Source of the DNA: Hirsutella rhossiliensis
Taxonomy: Eukaryota > Ascomycota > Sordariomycetes > Hypocreales > Ophiocordycipitaceae
Length of the DNA: 54,445 nucleotides
NCBI RefSeq assembly: GCF_020360975.1
Contig: NW_025408701.1
Coordinates: 1-54,445, forward strand
Direction of reading: 5' to 3'
Part shown: in pieces, positions 40,930 through 50,771 of the stretch
How positions within the stretch are numbered: the stretch's first letter is position 1
Layout: each line of letters starts with the position of its first letter
Notes under the pieces: generated by a model
Database searches by the model: none
Told to the model about the DNA's origin: nothing
What the model saw: only the letters and a program-made list of their open reading frames with translations
Position numbers and translations under genes: made by a program

Positions 40930-41683
40930 CTATATCCTCAAACTTTCACTCGCATACCTCTCCATTTGTTGAAAGCCCATCTCCTTCGCTATTTCTTTAG
41001 CAGATTGGAAAAGTCGACGCTGCGTGTATTAGTTCCCAATCGATGCTGTTTGTGAGAGAACTTACAAATGCGTCCTCGGTCTTAACGAGATCAAAATAGC
41101 TGTCCTCGTAAAGGCTGTACCTGTGAGAAATCTCCATGTGCTTGGCCACCTGGTATGGGGGGTCTCCTCCGAGAGTACCTGGGGACCCAAGCTGTCCCTG
41201 GAATTGTGCAATCGCCTGGAGATCCGGATGTGATAGCTCTGCTGAGCACTGTTGTGCAAACTCGCCGGCTGTCCCGGTATTCCCTTCAACTTCCTCGACT
41301 AGTCGCCGAATAATTCCATACACAGTCATCCGGAAAGCGATTGGAGGGATCTCTAACTGTATTCCAGGAACACGTCTAACAGCTTGATGAAGATTCTCGA
41401 CGTTGGGGTTGATGGTCTCTTGGATACGTGCCGTCTCAGGCTTGCGCTCACTTGCAGTATTCGACTTATCTGCAGTAGTGACTAACACCCCTATTCCTTT
41501 CACTTCAGCCAATCGCCAACTGTCGTCATGATAAATCACGAAGTCATTCTTACCATCGTCCTGAAAATGGGGCCGTTGAGCGGCTGTGGTGACATCGGAG
41601 TGAAAACCGGGCTGTTCCTGGGTAGCCGAAGAACCATTCGAACTTGCGGAGGCGCCGAAAGGAGGAGATTCGGTTTGCGACAT
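40930..41683 (-). CDS. hypothetical protein, two exons, 235 aa
   Basis: Intact spliced gene, rare in this window. Start at the ATG at 41683 (MSQTESPPFGASASSNG), preferred over an in-frame upstream Met at 41845 because the sequence between them is Cys-rich and unlike the rest. Exon 1 is 41683-41066 (206 codons); a 46-bp intron at 41020-41065 (donor GTAAGT, acceptor CACGCAG); exon 2 is 41019-40930 and reads RRLFQSAKEIAKEMGFQQME to a TAG. The protein has a polar low-complexity N-terminus, then a folded-looking part (FVIYHDDSWRLAEVKGIGV; IPPIAFRMTVYGIIRRLVEE; HMEISHRYSLYEDSYFDLVK). No family recognised, no signal peptide or membrane segment. Confidence 0.7.
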
Positions 41684-41849
41684 CGTCTTCCAGAAGGTCG
41701 AGTGTATGGTCAAGGCTGCGAATAGATCATGTAGTTGGTAGGAGCATTGGGAAACACTACACTCTGGACAGGCAAACATCCACACCGGCGGCCTAATTTT
41801 TGATGGCGCCTGACAAGCGGAGGATGGGACGGGGCCCAAGTGCAAGGCA

Positions 41850-42520
41850 TATCACAAATGGCGGCTCCGGACCATGTTTATGCCCTGACCGCACTGACCA
41901 GAACCGACAGTCAGGGTGCCCGGCTGCCCTGTGCTGAACAGGAACGAGACTGCGCCTGTTAATGCATACTTTTATGAATCGAGTTACTTGAAAGGAGCTT
42001 GGAAGTATCGCGACATTTCGCATTTCCACCCTATGGGGCGAACCAGTAGGCTCTCCTTGTACCCTTGCTACGGGCGGAAGCATCACCAGAAGCTAGTAAC
42101 GGGTCCAAGCCTGCAGAGCAAATAGACCCCAGGCCGGCCACCTTACCAAGTTTTCCCAACAAGAGGAGTGGCGAGTCGGTTGGTCAGTTGGACCACGTCC
42201 TGGGAGCCGCTCACTCCGATGCAGGTCTTACAGAGGTTACATTTTTCTTCCAAGGCTGATGCCGAGGAGGGCAACCGTCCCTTGTCCTGAGGCTTCGTAC
42301 GCTGAAAGCTTTGCCACCTCCCGACCTTCCCATGCATATGCATACATATTGCCACTTGAGGCCAAGCCGAGGGAAGAGAAATCAACAGGCAGAGTCCTGC
42401 GTCACGCTAACCCCCTGACCCCGCTGCAGGAGAGCTGCGGGCCGGTCTGCATCATGCGGATGAGGCGGTCCGCCTAGTCACTCTTCGTCCTAGTGCCTAT
42501 TCGGAGGTCGGCTGCTGATG
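41850..42520. other. intergenic
   Basis: No gene recognised; likely promoter region of the minus-strand gene at 41683 plus unassigned sequence. Confidence 0.4.
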
Positions 42521-42524
42521 GATG

Positions 42525-42770
42525 TGAAGAAACCGCGGATATGATCGGCGCGTAGATGCAGAAGCTGGGGTGTCCTGGTCAAGTACTCGAGCTGACTGTT
42601 ACGGTAGACATTCATTCCAGGGGTGGCTCACAAGCATCAGCCAAGCAACAGCGGACTACCGCCCCAAAAGAGGAATAAGGCTCAAAAGACAGCTGGCCGA
42701 AAGATGCCATGGGGTGGCCAAAGTTGCACTGCAGAGAATGTACGGGACGATTTGCTGGAGCCCACAATAG
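42525..42770 (-). pseudogene. paralogue of the fragment at 23.1-23.4 kb
   Basis: Shares with 23130-23400, in the same order and orientation, ATGATCGGC, GGGTGTCC, CATTCCAGGGGTG, the string AAG-AAC-GCGGAC with single changes, and AA-TTGCACT...CTGCAG. Translated on the minus strand both give QLS...LA-x-x-R/C-E-PLE. Contains stops, so it is a relic. See the entry at 23130. Confidence 0.4.
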
Positions 42771-42899
42771 GAGTCACGGAAACGCTCGACTAGGACAGCT
42801 CGTCGCAGTCGCGTGGAGGATAGAGAAACTTAAGCACCGGTCCACCCGGTTTCCTCGGTCCCCCCATCATTCTCGTATTCTTGCACTCTCAGAAGGCCA

Positions 42900-43367
42900 A
42901 TGAACGGCAGAATCCCACAAAGAACCTCCTGCCTGCCATGTCGACTGACTCCCCTCTCGATGATCCAGGAGTATACGGATACGGAGTCGATTGCATGTGG
43001 ACAAACTGGCCAACTGCGTGCTCTCGGAAGGCTTCTATGTCCTGAATCGCCAACACCAGAGGTTTTAGAGACCGTGACCCAATATAAAGACGCGAGCCGT
43101 GGCGACAAACGTGCGCAAGATGAGATTGCAGAGTCACCCACAACCGACACGCAGCCGACACTGGCACCAAGCGATCTTCGAGAGGCTGATCACTCTTCCT
43201 CTCGTAGCGACGGGAAGGAGAACTGTTCTCCTGGACTTGCATTCCAGGTCACTTTGTTCAGTGCCTGCCATCGAGTAGAGGCCCACGGCTCCATCGATGG
43301 CGGACAAGACGAAGAAGTTGCACTGGATTTCACTCTCCTCATCGAAAGCCAGTTAATATCACCATGA
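42900..43367 (+). CDS. hypothetical protein (155 codons), uncertain
   Basis: Open frame MNGRIPQRTSCLPC... with an acidic, polar middle (ESPTTDTQPTLAPSDLREAD). No motif recognised. A minus-strand frame of similar length (42889-43242) overlaps, so strand choice is weak; codon choice and residue composition look slightly better on plus. Confidence 0.25.
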   Translation: MNGRIPQRTSCLPCRLTPLSMIQEYTDTESIACGQTGQLRALGRLLCPESPTPEVLETVTQYKDASRGDKRAQDEIAESPTTDTQPTLAPSDLREADHSSSRSDGKENCSPGLAFQVTLFSACHRVEAHGSIDGGQDEEVALDFTLLIESQLISP

Positions 43368-43602
43368 GATTTTGTCAGTATTCTCCTCGAGGGTCTTCAC
43401 AACATACCAGGCAACGCAAGCAGAAGGTCCATGACGGAGTCTCCCGGAGGATCGGTGCGGAATTTCAAGCGCCTCAGCGAAGATGGCAAACTCCTGAACC
43501 GGGGCACAGAAGGCAACGAGCCTACAGGTCACAAAGGAGCAAGCAAGGGGCCTTGCGAGCCTTCCAGAACAAACAAACGTATTGATTTCAGATTAAGTGT
43601 CT

Positions 43603-44263
43603 TCACCAGCCCCTGAAATGGTAATTGCCCTAGCTGCCACCTCCAATAGATATCTGTTCCACGAACCAGCGTTGCCTTCGCTTGCCTTCATGTGAGGACC
43701 CTCGGAAATTGCCTCAAGTTCGGCGTATCTTGCAATACGTGCTGACGATCGAATATGGTGTCGGTTGCGAATTTCCCTTGCTGCCTTTCCCACACGAGAC
43801 CAAATCGAAGAGAGTCAGGCAACCCATTCGCGAGCATGTTATGACGAGTCGTTCGTGGCGATAGAGGTGCTGCGGCTTTCCCACGGTCGCATGTAGCTAG
43901 AGTGTCTTGCACATTGGATCGGGGCGCCTCGCTGCTGCGCTTGTCAGAGGTTGCCTGTTGCTTTCTTTCACTCTCCAGCCCAAGTGTAATGAGTGATTGT
44001 CGCTGCCCTGTCCTAGGACGGGGTGCAGTACGCTGGAACAGCTGCGAGTCCATGATCGGCTCGCCACTATCATCAGAACTGTCGTCGTCGGTAGTCCACT
44101 CGTCGCCCCCATTTTCAGATAGACTTAATGCTTCATTCGTGCATGTGGGCAGGGCACATCTGGACGCCTGAACATCTTCTATAACGTGAAGGTCGGAGCC
44201 GGGCGAGCCGGGCGTCTTGAGCAAACCCTTCTTCGAGTCCGAGGAAGTCCTTCTTTGGGACAT
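43603..44263 (-). pseudogene. DUF3295-family protein, C-terminus in three frames
   Basis: Start at the ATG at 44263 (MSQRRTSSDSKKG). Acidic low-complexity part GGDEWTTDDDSSDDSGEPIM. Then the DUF3295 signature: LSPRTTRHNMLANGLPDSLR, GLVWERQQGKFATDT, NLRQFPR (43700-43870). The main frame stops at 43688, but the next frame gives GPHMKASEGNAGSWNRYLLE and the third GNYHFRGW followed by a stop at 43603-43605, which matches the usual family ending (SWN-Y...GEYHSKGW). Two small indels therefore explain the short main frame. Function of the family is not established; members are often annotated as nitrogen- or stress-related regulators. Confidence 0.7.
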
Positions 44264-44538
44264 GTTTTCAGACGACTGGTGGAAATTGGTGTAAAATAAG
44301 GTGGGAACGTCGGTCAAGGAGAGTGTCGCTGAGCTGAGGTCATATATACGAGATGATATATGCGGAGAGCAAGGCTTTCTTTAATACTTCGGAAGGCACC
44401 TTTGCGTCGCACTCTCAAACATGGAAGGATTAGTTAAAGTGTTCACGTCAACCCGAACGCGGCATCTGCGCGTTGCCCAAACTTGGGCTGCTCGAATTAG
44501 TAGAAGTAGCCTTAGGTAGCGGATGGCAGTGATGTGAA

Positions 44539-45473
44539 TTACCGTCGCTCTGATCGAGTGCCCTCAGGAGATACCAGGTGCTCCGTCGACCGTTTAGTAC
44601 CGGATTCTGCCATTACAGACAGTTTTATATCCACCTTCTTATCTACAAGTCTCCTCTGGTGATCTCTTATCATACTGTCTAGAGGTACTGCTGGCATGAA
44701 TAAAATCACCAGACAAAGTCCACACTGACCTCCAAACTGGTGTCTGACCCAACCAGTCACAGAACACACTAGGAGCACCGATGATGCCAGGAACACCAAG
44801 CCACTCACTGCTCCAAGCCACGGTATCCCCTGGTTTGACGTCGGCCGCTCTGGCTGAGGCTGGTTAGAGTGCTGGCCATAACGACGGAAACACTGTGTCT
44901 TCCTCCATATCGCCAGAACCATAATACCGGTGGTCAAGTGAGACACCATTGGAGCAGCCCACCAGTATTCAACACCAGATCGCCTAAATTGCCAGACGGT
45001 TGCCCCAACAAAGGGAAGGTGAAAGACTAGTACTAGTCCGAATATGATGATTCTCGCCTTAATGGAGGGTCAGGCTCGACGGCGCCGCAAAAATAGGCAT
45101 AAATCAAGGGGTCGACGACTTGAATAAGCTGTATTCCATGAGTACCTGGAGGAGGTAATTAGACGGCCTGAAAGGGAAGTACCTCGATGATGTCGACGCA
45201 TAACATGGTGACCCCTTTCCAGGCTGTGAAAAGGGGGTAGGCAAACGCGCTTGGTAGGAGTGCATCTCTCGCACTGCCAAACAAAGCGGCGAATATTACT
45301 CCGGCACCCAAGAGGAAACAAGTAGTGGAAATCAGTGCCCAAGTTCGCCTACGCGAAGCTTCTCGTGGCTTAACTCTGATCATCCAGTACAGGTAGGGCG
45401 CCAGGAAGACCGTGGTCACGGCAAACACGACACCAGCCTCGCTGACCTCTTTGGTTGTAATCTCGTCTTGCAT
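44539..45473 (-). pseudogene. seven-helix membrane protein (one intron, frameshift)
   Basis: Start at the ATG at 45473 (MQDEITTKEVSEAG). Hydrophobic segments in order: AGVVFAVTTVFLAPYLYW; WALISTTCFLLGAGVIFAAL; AYPLFTAWKGVTMLCVDIIE; then, after a probable intron starting GTACTT and ending CTCCAG (about 45148-45184), HGIQLIQVVDPLIYAYFCG; a one-base shift; IIIFGLVLVFHLPFVGATVW; APMVSHLTTGIMVLAIW; LGAVSGLVFLASSVLLVCSV; FGGQCGLCLVILFMPAVPL. A polar C-terminal tail ends at 44539. Seven to eight helices suggest an integral membrane receptor- or transporter-like protein. Family not identified. Confidence 0.6.
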
Positions 45474-45775
45474 GTCGAAATGCGGCAACCTGGACTGGTG
45501 GAGAAAGTGGAATGAGAGCTTGGAGTAATGAGAAGGCACATGAGCACCGGATTTGGCTGGAACGAGACGTGCATTATATGACGTTGAAGTCATAACAGCG
45601 AATATTGGTATATAGCAAGTAACGCTCGGGTGAAGAGAGCCGCAGTGCATTGTCCGGTCGACTGACAAACGGGAAGACATACCTAGAGTAAGGTGGTGAT
45701 GGGTGCTTTGTGCATAGTAAGGTTACACCATTATTGCCTTGAAACTGGGCTATAGACTATAGTTGATACGGTGAT

Positions 45776-46084
45776 TTACATATGTAAGGCGGGTGAGCTT
45801 CGTCCATATTGAAACGGTGTGATCAGGCCAGGGTTGGCGGAACGGAACGTCTTCAACTGGCCATTGCGTTTGGCCCCGGTTACGAGGCCATCCAGTAGAT
45901 TGGCATCACCAGCAGTGCATACGACCTGGTTCATGCACTTTGGCTTGCATGCGTCCAAGTCCCCTTGACCAGGAAAGTCGGGACGCCATGGGCCTGCGCA
46001 GAGGGCACCTTGCCCGGGTCCGCTGTCAAAAGAAATGTGGCCGTGACGACACCATAGGCTCTCGAGTGGAGATGGACCAAACAA
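45776..46084 (-). pseudogene. Cys-containing fragment, unidentified
   Basis: Frame of 102 codons reading PGQGALCAGPWRPDFPGQGD, LDACKPKCMNQVVCTAGDAN, then LDGLVTGAKRNGQLKTFRSA, to a stop at 45776. Spaced Cys residues and Gly/Pro-rich sequence resemble a secreted protein, but there is no signal peptide at this start, and the upstream sequence is not clearly coding. Confidence 0.35.
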
Positions 46085-46357
46085 AGAAGGTCAAAGACAC
46101 GAGCAAAGGTGTCGTTGCGCCATTCTACATCGGGGTTTGTGAGACAACAGCGCGGCTGTGGAACGCGTGACTCTCAGCTGTGACGATTCCGCAAGTTGGG
46201 CTTCGTAACGGCTCGTACTGCTAAGAACCTGGCTCTCACCCGGTGGTCCCTGATCCCGGCCTCGTCGGGGCTGTTGGTCACGAACGTTAAGAAAAGGCAG
46301 GGTTATCAGACGGGAAGGGGAGGAACACAGGATAGATCACCGCGAAGAAAAATGTAA

Positions 46358-46870
46358 CTAGCTACTTGGCGATTCCTCCGGCTTGTTCGTCTCCTCAAGA
46401 ATCATCTCCATCGCCCTTGCTAAAAGTGCTTTGCCCTCATCGCTGTCTAACTCATGAACAGAACACCATCCTTGACCTTCAATAAAACCGCGCTCGCACC
46501 GCAACTTGCTAATTTGACAAATCTTCTGAAGTCTTCCTGCCAAATTCCGCGCATACTTCTTTCCATTTCGGCGCTGATGCTCTTGGGAGCAGGAATGCCC
46601 ACCCCGCACCCAGCCTGAAAGGCCCCAAAAGTTTCTATCTTCGCTGAGCCTTCGGCAGTACCAATAATGGAGTAAAGATGATTCATCTTCGAGGTTGTGG
46701 AAATTATCGCGGAGTCTGTTGCCCTGCACGCACGTCCTGCATGTTTCGGTGATAATCTGAAAAGGTTGGACTCCAAGTCGGCAGGGCTGGTTATGGCTGC
46801 ACTTCTTCTGTTCAACGTCGTTAAGGTGACCGCACCTAATCGAGCCTTGGGTGATAATATGTGATGCCAT
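46358..46870 (-). CDS. hypothetical Cys-rich protein, 170 aa
   Basis: Uninterrupted frame from the ATG at 46870 (MASHIITQGSIRCGHLND). The N-terminal third is rich in Cys and His (CGHLND..QKKCSHNQPCRLG...TETCRTC), suggesting a metal-binding site. The remainder is helical and charged, ending EMILEETNKPEESPSS. No signal peptide (the N-terminus is polar). No known family recognised. Confidence 0.5.
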   Translation of the reverse strand: MASHIITQGSIRCGHLNDVEQKKCSHNQPCRLGVQPFQIITETCRTCVQGNRLRDNFHNLEDESSLLHYWYCRRLSEDRNFWGLSGWVRGGHSCSQEHQRRNGKKYARNLAGRLQKICQISKLRCERGFIEGQGWCSVHELDSDEGKALLARAMEMILEETNKPEESPSS

Positions 46871-46959
46871 CGTTTTATTGCAGGTAGTTTGACAACGCCT
46901 GTTTGGGCTGCAGAAGACTTGTATTGGTTATGAGTGTGTTTATATGGGTCATTCAATGC

Positions 46960-48560
46960 CTAATATGTGAGAGATCCAGCTTCATAGCTGCCGGCACTCT
47001 TTCTGAGCCTACGATTTTAAGAGCTAATACTTCACCTAGAAGCTGTCGTAAGACTTGAAGTCTCATTACTATGCTATGTCGTTGGCGGTATCACCTGCGG
47101 CACCCATGCAAGGTGCAGTGCAAGCTTGGTAAGAGGTCAATCTGGTAAGTTTCGGCTGCTGCAGAGAGCTACTGCATTGACCCACAACGAATGGTTATAA
47201 TGACTTGAGCTGGCCTCCGCGGTGTGTGTACCTCAGGGTAAGATATTAGTCCGCGGCGTTGGTGTAGGAATGTGGCTCCCACACCAAGGGTGCAGAGCCA
47301 ACGTATAGAACGTACGCCAAGAAGGGTCACGACGCGGCACAAGTCACTTTACGGTGACGCGTAACAGACCCCTACGCGCTTTGTAAACAAAGGGTTTCCT
47401 AGCCCGCACCGGTACCTACTTAGGATGAGCTTTCAATACACACCACAAGACTCCTAATGTGCGCATCCACATAACTGTGACAGCCTCCCAGCGCTGAGGC
47501 GGGACATAACATCCCGCTGTCATATTAACAGGCATTCATTCAGCCCGAAGGGCCTATACCTCATCGCAGTCCTTTTATTCATGTTGGGATGCACTTGAAG
47601 ATCGCTCAACGCACTTACCGACCACCATCCAGGCCCCAAACGCTGTGAAATGTTACATTAATACAAAGAGTAGGTGAAGAGGTGAAAACAAGAAGTGCGC
47701 GAACATGGATCACTACATGTGGTGAGTCCCCTCATCTTAGAGAGCAGGGATCACGGCTTGTGGACGCCGTGGCCCTTGCTCGGGTAACAAAGGATGCTCG
47801 TGCAACGATTATGGCAGGATCACAGCCTGTGGTATATTTATTGATAACACGTCATCCCCTCGTACTGTATCTGGCCAATCAATCATCTGATGAGGACGTA
47901 CGAGTAAGCTTTCCATGGACTTAATTGAGGCTGAGCGTCCAAGTCGCCGTGACTTCATCCTGAGAGAATGAAACGAACTCGTCCTTCAACCGGCCAAGAT
48001 CTGTCAGTCAATCGCCCGTGAAATTGAAAGAGTGAGTCGCAAAGACATCAGCCATTCTACTACCTATTAGATGACCAGCGACGAATCAACCCCGCCCTTG
48101 GAGCCTAGCGTTCTCCCCACCGCACGTAGGGCAAGTATTTCCTTTGACCTTGCCCGTGTCGCGGCAAGTTTCGCAATCGTACATATTTCCGTATCGGCAA
48201 GTGAAGGGCAGAGTGTGTAGTCGTCAATATGATAAAAATCAGGTCAGAGACAGTGTAAAAGATGCTATGCGGAATAACATTCTCAACTATCTGTCGCGAT
48301 GAAGTCGCCTGTTTATTGATTCCAAATGGACACGTCACGTTAGCCCCTCATGTGATCATTCTGCCTTCTGGGCAGCAGCTTTTTGGTTCGTCACAATGAA
48401 ACTTTCACGTGACAATAAGCCCCATCCCATCCACTTGTCCGTTCTACTAGATTCTCTTAGCTTCCAGCCATGGCACGTTAATAGCCCCGTCGACAGCATG
48501 GCAAAGAGATCCGTCAGCACCCAAAGTGTACTTGCTCCGCTTTCTTTCTAACGAGCGACG
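46960..48560. other. gene-poor stretch
   Basis: About 1.6 kb with only short frames. No TIR, LTR, tRNA or rRNA recognised by eye. Confidence 0.5.
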
Positions 48561-48562
48561 GG

Positions 48563-49290
48563 TTGAATGCTCATCTAGAGGAGAACCGAGTATGTGGCCT
48601 ACAGCTAGTCGGTGCCTTGCTAACTTTTCTCCAGTCGCTGGCAGGTTACTTGTCTGCTCGTCTCGAAATATGCAGAAGTCATGCTAAGGCATCCGACGGC
48701 GACGATTCACCGACCGGGGACGACGACGCGTTTGGGATAGACAAGGGCAATACGGACAAGCAGCACCGTTGCCCCGTGAGGGTGCGATCGCAGAGTCACC
48801 CCATTCGCGTCGCGGCAAAGGCTCCGGCGCCATTTCCAACAACGTAAGTGCTCGCTTTCTTTCTATCCGGCGACCAGATTTTTAACACTGTATCCCAGAT
48901 GTCAAGTGTGACGAGATATGTGTGTGTTGCCATCAGGTGTTGAAACGTGCAAGGGACTATATACGGCATGTCCAACGACACCAGGACCCGAACAAAACGA
49001 AGCTTACCTGCCACCGAGACGCGCACGAAAATACCAAGCTTGCATACATAAATCAGATGTGTGACGAGCTGCGTGATCGGGCGGATAAAGAGCTGGAATC
49101 TGCAGAGAACAGTTACCATTCGGCCGGCGAAAAATTGACTAAGAAGAGAGAGCGACATGGCTGGTCTCGACATCCAAGCCAGAGGATCCCAAATACCCCG
49201 GCACAACATCGCTGAAATGATACCCCAGAATCACTCGCAATTTCCATGTGCCAATGGTATTTGCCCTGCCAATCCTTTTCAACTGAGCTG
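48563..49290 (+). pseudogene. C2H2 zinc-finger protein fragment
   Basis: Exon 1 frame from 48563 ends PAPFPTT at a GTAAGT donor (about 48843). An acceptor CCCAG at about 48899 leads to exon 2 with a canonical finger CVCCHQVLKRARDYIRHVQR then H (C-x2-C-x12-H-x3-H, about 48925-48985), followed by ANKTKLTC-like sequence and a helical stretch NQMCDELRDRADKELESAEN. After a further shift the frame MAGLDIQARGSQIPRHNIAE runs to a stop near 49290. Exon phases do not match exactly, so an indel is likely. Probably a nucleic-acid-binding protein. Confidence 0.5.
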
Positions 49291-49575
49291 ACATAGTGCA
49301 AGGTATTCCCACCATCCACGAGCAGCCGTCTGATTCCACTCAACTATCAACAAGCACGATACATCTTGCACCAGGTGCCGAGCCTGTGACAGGTTACTTC
49401 GCAACATTAACAGATACACATCTCGCCAAGTCTGTTGAAGGATCAGCCACAATACTGGACGACTTGATATTCGATGCTCCGGTAAATTGTATTGTAAATT
49501 TCCCCGACTTCATGGAACCATGGGCTGGATTGGCTCAGCAATAGTTTAGGATCCGTGGTACTGGCAGAAGCAGGG

Positions 49576-50510
49576 AGGTCATGGGTCCGAACTTCGGGGA
49601 GGGTCCTCGAACTCAAAGTTGATTCGAATATTGGAACTCTGCATCCCGGCCACCTTCTCTGCCAAACCAGGAGTATTTGGAAGAGTCATTTTAGTCCAAC
49701 GCTCGAGTATGTCGACTGTCGCAAACTCGAATGTAATCGCATAGCCTCTCTTAATCTCAAAGCCGATCCGCCCATCGAGGACTGCTCTTTGCAATCCATC
49801 AGCATGTGTGGTTGCAACATTGGGAGGTTACTCACATGCCGCCGCTTGGGAACTCTTCCACTTTGCATCTGCAACCCACCTCAACAAGCGCAGATTCCGA
49901 TAACTCATGCAATAGCCTCTTCCCTTCCGTTGTTGGCAACTCATGTTCGTGCGAATGACTCCAGTAGCCAACTTGGGTTCCTTTGGCTAGCAGATGGACC
50001 AACAGACGGCGACGACCAGCTTTCGGGCCCCACTTCTAAAGCACACAATATGGCCTGGATACGCTTTGTATCTCAGCCAGTGTGCAAGGATGCAGCCTCA
50101 TCGCCAAAGAATGTTTCGACAATCGAGCGAATGCGCTGGTACGATTAGATACATCTCATTGCACAGGTTATCCTACTCACCTCATTCAAAACGTGTTGCT
50201 CGCAAAAGTCGAGACCGTATTCCGAGTTGTACGGGAAACCCCTCCTTTGCATCTCCGAAATGGCCTCCCCTAGAGCCGGATCCTGTACATAAGAGAAACC
50301 CTCTTCCATGAGGGATTTCTTCGCGACCTCCGGCGAGATTCTGGTCGAGGCCATAGACAAATGTAGAAATTCTTGATCAAAAGGGTTGTCGATGATCGGT
50401 CGAAAGGCAAAATCGCTTAGTGCAGCCCAGTTGGTAAGCGGGAACCGGCGACCCGACCAGGAAAAGCTGTTTTTCCCATCGCCGTCAGCCCACAGTTAAC
50501 ACCAGTGAGT
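49576..50510 (-). pseudogene. conserved-looking hypothetical protein, intron-containing
   Basis: Minus-strand gene read in several pieces: SGRRFPLTNWAALSDFAFRP and IIDNPFDQEFLHLSMAST (50355-50465); PEVAKKSLMEEGFSYVQDPA; GFPYNSEYGLDFCEQHVLNE; an intron with donor GTGAGT and acceptor ACCAG (about 50140-50182); RIRSIVETFFGDEAASLHTG; VGYWSHSHEHELPTTEGKRL and ALVEVGCRCKVEEFPSGGM, ending at a second GTGAGT donor (about 49830); and LDGRIGFEIKRGYAITFEFA through NIRINFEFEDPP to a stop at about 49579. The order of pieces is consistent with one gene of roughly 270-300 codons with two or three indels. I do not recognise a named family; the -SH-HELP- segment is reminiscent of, but not proof of, a 2-oxoglutarate oxygenase fold. 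Confidence 0.5.
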
Positions 50511-50771
50511 GTTTAGCCTAACCTGGCAGGGACCACAAGTCGTGGTTATGTACATCCAACAAAGTGGGGCGTGGCACGCGGGTGGGGATTTGTTTTTCCG
50601 ACTCTCTCGTTGGCCCAAGGATTTCACCGAGTCTCTTGGCTGCGAAGGTTTTAAAACCATTTTTTCCCTTCCTTCCACTCCAACCGATCCAAATGCGCCG
50701 TGACGCCCGCGACGCCCGCGACCCGCTTGTCCTACCTCGACCACCACCTGGCAAGGACGAGGCTAGTCGTC
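50511..50771. promoter_or_regulatory. intergenic region between divergent genes
   Basis: About 260 bp between the minus-strand gene and the FunK1 kinase gene; presumably holds both promoters. A GACGCCCGC tandem (about 50702-50720) lies 50 bp before the kinase ATG. Confidence 0.4.

Noticed and set aside
46960..48560. RNA genes in the gene-poor stretch
   Set aside because: No tRNA cloverleaf, rRNA or snRNA signature could be recognised by eye; a covariance-model search would be needed.
49555..50148. 197-codon plus-strand open frame
   Set aside because: It is antisense to a minus-strand gene with better protein character and introns at the right places.
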